Shown: in pieces, positions 1 to 5,144 of the stretch
How the letters are laid out: each line of letters opens with the position of its first letter
How positions within the stretch are numbered: the stretch's first letter is position 1
DNA from: Spirosoma sp.
GTDB taxonomy: Bacteria; Bacteroidota; Bacteroidia; Cytophagales; Spirosomataceae
Assembly (NCBI GenBank): GCA_025351545.1
Contig: JANXVQ010000782.1
Span: 1 to 5,144 of the forward strand
Direction: 5' to 3'
DNA length: 5,144 nucleotides
The notes under the pieces: generated by a model
Databases searched by the model: none
What the model was told of the DNA's origin: nothing
Seen by the model: the letters and a program-made list of their open reading frames with translations, nothing else
Position numbers and translations under genes: made by a program

Positions 1-1
1 A

Positions 2-379
2 AACACACCGGTGCATCTGACCTGGGCAAATCCAACGGGTGACTATTACTATGTTGTAGTCGATAATGTCGAAGCTAATCCTGTTCAGATTATCACTCGT
101 CCCAATAACCCATCCGGTGCTGTAACCAACATAGGCCGACGGTTTCGGAGCCAGCCCGTACAGAGTGATTTCACCAATATTCAGCCCCAGAGTTTTCAGT
201 ATTTCGGTCGACACCGGGTCGTATTATTTCATCTTAACCCCGACTATGCTGCTCTGTATAAGCAAAATAGTACGTCAACGCAGAATATCAGCACGCCACC
301 TACAGCAATTACAAATGGGCTGGGACTTTTTACCGGACTCAATACCGACACCCTGTATGTGGCAGTAAAACAGCAATAA
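2..379 (+). CDS. C-terminal part of a probable secreted beta-rich protein (DUF4249-like), 5' end outside window
   Basis: The reading frame is open from the first complete codon at position 2 and ends at TAA 377-379, so the true start lies upstream; the GTG at 11 is internal. The visible 125 residues are rich in Tyr, Asn, Thr and aromatic/beta-branched residues, with no membrane segment and no cysteine, as in extracytoplasmic beta-sandwich proteins. The end has a run of the type ITNGLGLFTG followed by a final beta-strand ending in VAVKQQ. That NGLGxF-type ending is, from memory, typical of Bacteroidota DUF4249 lipoproteins, which are often found beside TonB-dependent receptors. The family assignment is tentative because the N-terminal domain and any lipobox are missing. 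It converges on the Amj gene and probably has no functional link to it. Being a real gene is likely; the exact family is uncertain. Confidence 0.72.
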   Translation, partial: NTPVHLTWANPTGDYYYVVVDNVEANPVQIITRPNNPSGAVTNIGRRFRSQPVQSDFTNIQPQSFQYFGRHRVVLFHLNPDYAALYKQNSTSTQNISTPPTAITNGLGLFTGLNTDTLYVAVKQQ

Positions 380-508
380 CGATAGTGAACTTGCCACAAA
401 ATACCAGGCAAAAAGCTGAACAACGTTTTGGCGCTGCACATTCTGGTGTTCAAAGGGAAAAAGGTAGCCTACGCCGAATGTCCCGGCTGCCGATTATGGG
501 AAGCCTGG

Positions 509-1309
509 CTACCCGAATCGTTCGGCCATCCAGACAACTATATGCGCTGCCGGGATGAGCAGTACCTGTGCCAGCAGCGTGCCTACGACTCGGGCCATCA
601 GCGTCCAGATTATATAACGCCGGAAATAGCCCTCACTGAACTGCCCGGCTACTATTTCGTCGGAAAGCAGGGCAATGGCGGGGTCAATCAGCACAGCCAG
701 CAACACAATCGAAATACCATTGATCAGGCCAGACATCGAAGCTGATGTGGAGCGTAAATCAGGGTTCAGATAGCCAGCGTAGAGCGTTGCCAGGACACCA
801 ACCGTGAGCAATGCACTTACCAATACATTCATTGCCAGAATCGACCATGGCACATTACGCGCCCGGAAATGGTGCCAGTTTTGGCGGTCGGGCCACTTTA
901 CGTAAGCGGGTATCTGCCGTATAGTTTGGGGCGATGCACTGTAAAATAAGAGCTTCGGAATTGACCGGTAGTCGTAGTACCGTTCCACCGCCCGAGCCAG
1001 CAATCGCTGAAACGACGGAAACAACAGCCCCCCCGTTCCGGTGGCCAGTATCGCTGCCAGCATAATCCACTGAAAATCGGAAGTTTGTTCGGTACGTCCG
1101 TGCAGAATATTCATTTCAATGGTTTTGGCCAGTAGCGGAGCCTGCAATGTATTGGCCAAGCGGGATACCAACGTCATGAGGTTGAACAACGCATATGAAA
1201 TCGACCATTTTCGGGTTTGTAACCCAACGATGCGAACCCCCAATGATAGCGTGCTGATCAGGTTAATTACGAACGTAAACACCAGCACAAACGCAATTTG
1301 CGTTGTCAT
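509..1309 (-). CDS. amj: Amj-family protein (alternate lipid II flippase family, formerly DUF2837)
   Basis: This 266-residue, very hydrophobic protein has about six membrane segments, near residues 4-24, 36-56, 80-100, 157-180, 190-215 and 230-255. The N-terminal part (TFVINLISTLSLGVRIVGL, then LFNLMTLVSRLANTLQAPL at about 41-59) has the signature of Bacillus subtilis Amj (YdaH). The length also matches that protein, about 270 residues. In B. subtilis, Amj moves lipid II across the cytoplasmic membrane and can replace MurJ. The role here is inferred from the family, and another undecaprenyl-linked substrate is possible given the neighbouring glycosyltransferases. The ATG at 1309-1307 follows the upstream gene's TGA by four bases with no clear Shine-Dalgarno sequence, so it is probably co-transcribed and translationally coupled. 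The stop is TAG at 511-509. The loop around residues 105-150 is basic and aromatic-rich. I see no frameshift or truncation. Confidence 0.9.
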   Translation of the reverse strand: MTTQIAFVLVFTFVINLISTLSLGVRIVGLQTRKWSISYALFNLMTLVSRLANTLQAPLLAKTIEMNILHGRTEQTSDFQWIMLAAILATGTGGLLFPSFQRLLARAVERYYDYRSIPKLLFYSASPQTIRQIPAYVKWPDRQNWHHFRARNVPWSILAMNVLVSALLTVGVLATLYAGYLNPDLRSTSASMSGLINGISIVLLAVLIDPAIALLSDEIVAGQFSEGYFRRYIIWTLMARVVGTLLAQVLLIPAAHIVVWMAERFG

Positions 1310-1313
1310 AATG

Positions 1314-2435
1314 TCAGAACGGGAGGTCGCGCTTCTTCCAGTCTATCCGAAACTGAAGGTGATCCCAAAGGTATTGACTCAGCGACAGACCGGATTTGCC
1401 CCGTCGGAAAAGTCGGTAAGCTAATTCGTTCTTGCGCACATAACGGATACTTTTCGACAGTGCGTTCGATGATGACCGGCTCAGAAGTGCAATATAAGTC
1501 TGCTCAGCAGCACTTACCGATAGTGTATTAAGTCGATCCCGAACGGCATCGGGGACTATCAGGCCAAACTCGGCCATCAGCAACTGCAACCCTTGTTGCA
1601 CAGGAATGCGCATATTATACTGTTCGCTTAGGTCGATCAGCGCAGGCCAGTCAACGGCGGTTTTGTTGAGACAAATCACACACGTATCCGGTATCCAGCG
1701 AATGGCGGGTGACTGCCCCCAATGAAACCCGTGGACTAGGTTATGAAAAACCTGGTGAGTGGGCGACAACGTATAGCTGACTGTTCCATTGGGCAGGGTA
1801 ATTGGTTGTTTGTCAGCCCAAAATGGTATATCCGCCCCCGGATATGCATGATGATACATCAGATTCCAGTGCAGATCAACATCCACGCCATTCGGGTCGA
1901 ACAAGTGCATGGCGTGCAGTATCCGCCGGTGCTTTGTTTCATAGGCAGTTGCCTGCAAGCCGTAAACCGGATTCTGGAGTACCTGCAAAGCTTTATCGGC
2001 ACAATCTGTTGGCACAAGCAAATCAATATCGCTAGTCATTCGAACCCCCATATCTCCGTAATACTGCATCGACAGGGGTATTCCCTTGAGCATAATTACG
2101 TCAATACCCGCTGATTGTAAGCTAGTTATTAGTGTTTGTGCTTTTAGCAGGTGTTTTTGATTTTTCAACCAGGTGCCTCGATAAAGGCCACGCAGGTGCG
2201 GGATAAACGCATCGGAAGCACCTAGCAAATTACGATAGATCAAGGGCAGCAACCGCTGTGAATCCCGGTCGATGCGGCTAATCAGGCGTAGTACCTGTTG
2301 GGCATCGTCATCACCTGACAGGCAAATACGTTGCTGGTGCTGCCAGGTTTGCCAATAAGATAAGGCCAACTCTGGCGATAACAGGGCGGCTTTGAGCAAT
2401 CGCTGTTGTTGGGTAGATATTGTATGATTTACCAT
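1314..2435 (-). CDS. NTP_transf_5-type nucleotidyltransferase family protein
   Basis: This is a 373-residue protein with the hallmarks of the uncharacterised nucleotidyltransferase family PF14907. They are the strand/turn IDVIMLKGIPL (about residues 110-120, with K117-G118), an aromatic YYGDMGVR stretch, the two acidic metal-binding residues of SDIDLLV (D136 and D138), and a third acidic site in VDVDLHW (D185/D187, H189). All three catalytic acidic positions appear present, so it should be active. The family presumably transfers a nucleotidyl group to an unknown acceptor, and members recur in lasso-peptide-like and PqqD/HprK-containing loci. The rest is alpha-helical, ending in a basic tail. 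I chose the ATG at 2435. The frame stays open to a TTG at 2477 that would add 14 residues (FSFVKYYL type), which is less likely but not excluded. It is the first gene of a leftward operon with amj and is divergent from the pqqD-like gene. Confidence 0.88.
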   Translation of the reverse strand: MVNHTISTQQQRLLKAALLSPELALSYWQTWQHQQRICLSGDDDAQQVLRLISRIDRDSQRLLPLIYRNLLGASDAFIPHLRGLYRGTWLKNQKHLLKAQTLITSLQSAGIDVIMLKGIPLSMQYYGDMGVRMTSDIDLLVPTDCADKALQVLQNPVYGLQATAYETKHRRILHAMHLFDPNGVDVDLHWNLMYHHAYPGADIPFWADKQPITLPNGTVSYTLSPTHQVFHNLVHGFHWGQSPAIRWIPDTCVICLNKTAVDWPALIDLSEQYNMRIPVQQGLQLLMAEFGLIVPDAVRDRLNTLSVSAAEQTYIALLSRSSSNALSKSIRYVRKNELAYRLFRRGKSGLSLSQYLWDHLQFRIDWKKRDLPF

Positions 2436-2761
2436 GTGTAAATAGTACTTGACGAAGCTGAATAAATGGGTCGTCAATGGGGCAGAATGAATGTGATGAT
2501 CGACCCTGACAAAGTTACGGATTAATCACTAGTTCCCCTTCTGCCGTGTCAGGCATCCTGTCGCCAAATGTAGCGGTCTCTATAATTAAAGTAACAACTA
2601 TATAATTGACAATTTATACAGTAAATGAAATCTATTTATAACAAAAAGTACTATAAATTAGCGAGTTCATTAAATATAGATATCATAACCCGGCTGATTT
2701 CTGATAGTTAATTAAAAGTTTGGCCTTTTTGAAAGCTATACGAATTATAATTTTCCGTAAC
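2436..2761. other. Divergent intergenic control region, partly strongly AT-rich
   Basis: This is the 326-bp gap between the ATG of the leftward nucleotidyltransferase and the ATG of the rightward pqqD-like gene. The left third has ordinary composition and carries the minus-strand -7 candidate. The part from about 2575 to 2760 is markedly AT-rich compared with all flanking genes. It contains three related A/T motifs, CTATAATTA (2580), CTATATAATT (2598) and CTATAAATTA (2651), and a small inverted repeat ATTTA-5-TAAAT (2612-2626). Close to the pqqD-like start, TAATTTTC (2748-2755) matches TAnnTTTG at all but the last base, but it lies so near the ATG that the transcript would be almost leaderless. 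I cannot assign a firm rightward promoter. A 28-codon ORF at 2625-2711 is treated as a finding, not a gene call. Confidence 0.55.
2510..2517 (-). promoter_or_regulatory. Candidate Bacteroidota -7 element for the nucleotidyltransferase-amj operon
   Basis: Read on the minus strand, the sequence is TAACTTTG, a perfect match to the Bacteroidota sigma-A -7 consensus TAnnTTTG. Transcription would start near 2503, giving a leader of about 68 nt to the ATG at 2435, or about 26 nt to the TTG at 2477. No TTTG stands at the expected -33 spacing (that stretch is G-rich), so the call rests on one 8-bp match plus its sensible position. Confidence 0.35.
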
Positions 2762-3193
2762 ATGAGTTCTTTACCTGTTTATTCAGTCCGACATTCATCT
2801 GCCCTAATCAGTGAGTATTTTGACGATGAGGTGTTAGTCGCCAATCTGCTGGAAGGGTTGTATTATAGCCTTCGTTTTACAGCCACCGACGTATGGAAAG
2901 CACTGGATAGTGGCGCAACGATGCATCAGATCGAATCCCTCATCCATCAGCAATATTATACCGAAGGTGTTGATGTGCCGGCCAGTCTGAACAACTTTAT
3001 CCAGCAGTTGCAGACTCATCAACTAATTGTTGAAACAGCCACGGCTCCCGGTGCATTTATCCTACCCCCGGCTACCCCGAAGAAACCGTTTGTAGAGCCG
3101 GATTTAACCGTCCACGACGACATGCAGGACTTATTGGCACTGGACCCCATTCATGATGTTGATGGTGAAGAAGGATGGCCCGTTCGTAAATGA
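2762..3193 (+). CDS. PqqD-like (RRE-type) protein with an acidic C-terminal tail
   Basis: This is a 143-residue protein. Residues 13 to about 92 fit the PqqD fold (PF05402): a paired-strand start (EYFDDEVLVANLLEGLYYSL), then TATDVWKALDSGAT, a helix with the DVPASLNNFIQQLQTHQLIV pattern, ending the winged-helix domain. PqqD-like domains bind leader peptides and present them to modifying enzymes. After a Pro-rich linker (98-110), residues 111-143 form an extra tail with DLTVHDDMQDLLALDPIHDV and then a GWP at 138-140, absent from plain PqqD of about 90 residues. I chose the ATG at 2762 because the PqqD domain follows it directly; a TTG at 2720 would add 14 unlikely residues (KAIRIIIF type). Its TGA overlaps the next gene's ATG by 4 bp (ATGA), so it is the first gene of a coupled operon. 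A role as peptide-binding adaptor is inferred; its partner is unknown. Confidence 0.87.
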   Translation: MSSLPVYSVRHSSALISEYFDDEVLVANLLEGLYYSLRFTATDVWKALDSGATMHQIESLIHQQYYTEGVDVPASLNNFIQQLQTHQLIVETATAPGAFILPPATPKKPFVEPDLTVHDDMQDLLALDPIHDVDGEEGWPVRK

Positions 3194-4215
3194 CCGATCA
3201 AACCTACTGTGCCCGTGTTTTTGACGCACTGGCAGGGCAACTTTATGAATCCTACTGGTTTTTAGTAACCGAAAAGGTAGTGGAAGTACGGTTCGTGATG
3301 CCTTGTACCACCGCTGTAACTGCCTTTTACAGCAAAGCCATTCAACACCTTGCCTGTCTGCCACAGCCCGCCGACCTGATCATTTGGGTAGCCGAAAAAG
3401 CCAGTTCGGATCTAACGCTGCCCCGCCCTTTCTGGGACTGGACCAACAGCAACGGCTATGGCCGGATTTTAGCCTTCGACGAGGTTCTTTATTATGCTAA
3501 TTACGACATTACGTCGCACACCTTTACGTTGCTGGACCGGGCGAGCAACCAGGCTCTGGTCTGGACCCGGAACGTGACGGAACAGCCCGAATGGACGCGC
3601 AGTTTCCCCTTTCGATCGCTGTGGTTTGACTGGCTCAGGCCGCAGGGTTTTCTGTTTATACATGCCGGGGCCGTTGGTCTGCCAGACGGACGCGGTGTGT
3701 TGCTGACCGGTCGGGGTGGTTCGGGAAAGTCGACCTCAACCCTGGCCTGCCTGGATAGTTCACTGCTCTACGCCGGTGACGATTTTCTGGCCGTTCATCC
3801 GGCTACGCAGCGCGTGTATTCACTCTATAATGTGGCTAAACTAGAGGCCGGTCAGTTTGCCCGTTTTCCGCAGTTACAGCCCCTGGTATATAATAAGGCG
3901 ACGATGCTGACAGAAAAAGGGCAGGTGTTTATGGCGGATCATTTCCCTGAAAAAATCATAAACACCCTGCACATTGAGGCCATGCTACTGCCACGGTTTA
4001 CGGGTCAGCCAGATACCACGTTACGGGTAGCCACTACTGCCGACGGCTGGCGGGCACTGGTGCCGTCTACGGTGGGCCTGCTCCATTCCACGGGCGACTA
4101 TGCCCATGCTGTGGCAGATTTTGCCCGTCCGTTGCCAACTTTCTGGCTGGAAACGGGTACCGATTTGGCGCAAATTCCGGCCCGCATCATTAATTTGCTA
4201 CAGGCGTCTCTCTAA
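3190..4215 (+). CDS. HPr kinase/phosphorylase-like P-loop protein
   Basis: This 341-residue protein has its recognisable domain in the C-terminal half. A beta-strand with IHAGAVGLPDGRGVLLTG leads into a Walker A loop GRGGSGKST (residues 174-182, K180), then a DD pair in YAGDDFLAV (D197-D198) corresponding to the catalytic acidic site of HprK, and a terminal PTFWLETGTDLAQIPARI segment usual for stand-alone HprK-like proteins. The first 150 residues do not resemble the N-terminal domain of true HPr kinase and no phosphotransferase-system gene is near, so regulation of HPr is unlikely. HprK homologues in lasso peptide clusters (ThcoK, PadeK) phosphorylate the precursor peptide C-terminus, and a comparable peptide or small-molecule kinase role is plausible here (inference). 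It overlaps the pqqD-like gene by 4 bp and lies 9 bp before the first glycosyltransferase. All nucleotide-binding residues look intact. Confidence 0.88.
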   Translation: MTDQTYCARVFDALAGQLYESYWFLVTEKVVEVRFVMPCTTAVTAFYSKAIQHLACLPQPADLIIWVAEKASSDLTLPRPFWDWTNSNGYGRILAFDEVLYYANYDITSHTFTLLDRASNQALVWTRNVTEQPEWTRSFPFRSLWFDWLRPQGFLFIHAGAVGLPDGRGVLLTGRGGSGKSTSTLACLDSSLLYAGDDFLAVHPATQRVYSLYNVAKLEAGQFARFPQLQPLVYNKATMLTEKGQVFMADHFPEKIINTLHIEAMLLPRFTGQPDTTLRVATTADGWRALVPSTVGLLHSTGDYAHAVADFARPLPTFWLETGTDLAQIPARIINLLQASL

Positions 4216-4224
4216 ACAGGTCCT

Positions 4225-4950
4225 ATGCCCAAAATAAGTGTTATTATTCCAACATATAATTCAGCTCAGTTTATCGAACGCGCCATTGCGAGCATTTACG
4301 CACAGACCGTTGTGGCTGACTGGGAGATTATCGTGGTCGACGACGGCTCAACGGATGATACTCAACGGATGATAACGACCCGCTATCCAGCTATTCGGTA
4401 TAGCCGACAATCAAATCAGGGGCCGGCTGCGGCCCGCAATCGGGGATTAGCCAGCGCCAACGGTGAGTGGTTTACGTTTCTGGACGCTGATGACTGCTGG
4501 CCACCCGACCGAACGGCGATACTACTGTCTGTATTCGACCAAAGCCCGGACCTGATGGTTGTAGCGGGCCTGGAGCAGTTTGTTTTTGAAGACCCTGACG
4601 AGGCTGGCCGCTGGCGTTTTACCCACCCCGATCAGCAACGATTTCATATTCATCTTGGAGCACGCCTGTTTCGACCGGAAGCCTTCCGGCGGATTGGAGG
4701 GTTTGACGAAACCATGCGGTACAGCGAAGATATCGACTGGATCAATCGGGCCAAAGAAGCCGGCCTGGCCATGCAGTCCATTGAACAGACCACTTTGCTA
4801 TATACCGTTCACGCGCATGGCATGACATACCACAAAAATGTGCATCATTTACAACTGCTGCAGGCACTCAAGAAATCACTTGACCGGCGTCGGGCTGAAT
4901 CTACTGGTACACTTCCCATGCTAGCCACCTATGGACCCCAAACTGACTAA
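4225..4950 (+). CDS. Family 2 glycosyltransferase
   Basis: This 241-residue GT-A glycosyltransferase starts directly with the family signature ISVIIPTYNSAQF (4-16). The nucleotide-binding VVDDGSTDDT follows at 37-46 (D39, D40), then NQGPAAARNRG (64-74), the metal-binding LDADD (86-90, DxD at D87-D89), the acceptor-side GGFDE (158-162) and YSEDIDW (166-172) with the likely catalytic acidic residues. It has no membrane segment, so it should be a soluble or peripheral cytoplasmic enzyme using a nucleotide sugar. Donor and acceptor cannot be told from sequence. It is short compared with many GT2 enzymes but contains the complete catalytic core. A weak AGG lies seven bases before the ATG. It follows the HprK-like gene by 9 bp and its end overlaps the next glycosyltransferase by 20 bp, so it belongs to the same operon. 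Confidence 0.93.
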   Translation: MPKISVIIPTYNSAQFIERAIASIYAQTVVADWEIIVVDDGSTDDTQRMITTRYPAIRYSRQSNQGPAAARNRGLASANGEWFTFLDADDCWPPDRTAILLSVFDQSPDLMVVAGLEQFVFEDPDEAGRWRFTHPDQQRFHIHLGARLFRPEAFRRIGGFDETMRYSEDIDWINRAKEAGLAMQSIEQTTLLYTVHAHGMTYHKNVHHLQLLQALKKSLDRRRAESTGTLPMLATYGPQTD

Positions 4951-5144
4951 ACCACAGATCAGTGTCATTATACCCAGTTATAATGCCGCTCATTTTTTGC
5001 CAGCAGCGTTTGCGAGCATACACCAGCAGCAGGGAATCGGTACGGCCTTCGATCTTGATCTCTGTGTGATTGACGATGGCTCGACCGACGACACCCAGCG
5101 GGTCGTTCAGCAATACCCCGATGTTCAATATGTCTATCAGCCTA
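4931..5144 (+). CDS. Second family 2 glycosyltransferase, 3' end outside window
   Basis: An ATG at 4931 opens a frame that runs without a stop to the window end (71 complete codons). The protein begins with a short MDPKLTKP lead, then QISVIIPSYNAAHF (about 9-22) and CVIDDGSTDDTQR (about 45-57), the first two GT2 motifs, followed by VVQQYPDVQYVYQP. The match to the preceding glycosyltransferase is close in both motifs, so the two are paralogues; this one has a few extra residues before the DDGSTDD loop (GIGTAFDLDL). The start overlaps the end of the upstream gene by 20 bp in another frame, pointing to translational coupling. The DxD motif and the catalytic region lie beyond the window, so activity and specificity cannot be judged. 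Confidence 0.9.
   Translation, partial: MDPKLTKPQISVIIPSYNAAHFLPAAFASIHQQQGIGTAFDLDLCVIDDGSTDDTQRVVQQYPDVQYVYQP

Noticed and set aside
390..416. Possible terminator hairpin TTGCC / GGCAA followed by A-rich sequence in the convergent gap
   Set aside because: Only five paired bases with an 11-base loop, and no T-run after it on the plus strand; too weak to call.
244..453. Minus-strand ORF overlapping the end of the secreted protein gene, with several Cys and a hydrophobic stretch
   Set aside because: It lies antisense to a frame with clear protein character and starts at TTG; no family resemblance.
428..745. Plus-strand 105-codon ORF opposite the amj 3' end, starting at TTG
   Set aside because: Most of it is antisense to the well-supported Amj gene; no recognisable domain, and a TTG start without a ribosome binding site.
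1743..2114. Plus-strand 123-codon ORF inside the nucleotidyltransferase gene
   Set aside because: Antisense shadow; the minus-strand frame carries the catalytic motifs.
2487..2525. 12-codon ORF starting at an ATG in the left part of the divergent gap
   Set aside because: Far too short, no ribosome binding site, and it overlaps the minus-strand -7 candidate.
2606..2642. E. coli-like promoter reading of TTGACA with a downstream TATAAC
   Set aside because: The spacing is far from 17 bp, and sigma-70-type boxes are not the rule in Bacteroidota; such words are expected by chance in AT-rich DNA.
4901..5128. Minus-strand 75-codon ORF at the right end
   Set aside because: Antisense to the second glycosyltransferase, whose plus-strand frame shows two GT2 motifs.

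Overview
The window looks like chromosomal DNA of a Bacteroidota bacterium, most likely of the Cytophagales (Spirosoma-like) type. This is an inference. It rests on balanced-GC genes around one AT-rich divergent intergenic region, the near absence of Shine-Dalgarno sequences, a perfect TAnnTTTG-type -7 element, and a truncated secreted protein whose C-terminus resembles Bacteroidota DUF4249-like proteins. I see no tRNA, rRNA, CRISPR array, insertion sequence or convincing rho-independent terminator.

Layout: (1) 2-379 (+) is the 3' end of a gene for a probable extracytoplasmic beta-rich protein, unrelated to the rest. (2) 380-508 is a 129-bp convergent gap with nothing I can call. (3) 2435-509 (-) is a two-gene operon read leftwards: an NTP_transf_5-type nucleotidyltransferase, then, four bases after its stop, an Amj-family (alternate lipid II flippase) membrane protein. 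(4) 2436-2761 is an AT-rich divergent control region with a candidate -7 element for the leftward operon, spaced AT repeats and an unproven 28-codon ORF. (5) 2762-5144 (+) is a tightly packed rightward operon: a PqqD-like protein with an unusual acidic C-terminal tail, an HPr-kinase-like P-loop protein overlapping it by 4 bp, a family 2 glycosyltransferase 9 bp later, and a second, paralogous family 2 glycosyltransferase overlapping the first by 20 bp and cut by the window end.

How the genes may work together (inference): a PqqD/RRE-like domain, an HprK-like kinase and an NTP_transf_5 nucleotidyltransferase are the accessory set seen around lasso-peptide-like and related peptide-modification loci. 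Here they sit with glycosyltransferases and a polyprenyl-lipid flippase homologue. This suggests a locus making a modified (phosphorylated, nucleotidylated or glycosylated) peptide or surface glycan. The defining RiPP enzymes (asparagine-synthetase-like cyclase, B2 protease, radical SAM) are not in this window, so the pathway type is undecided. The strongest oddity is the PqqD C-terminal tail, which ends in a compact acidic/hydrophobic motif and could be a docking tag or a fused substrate.
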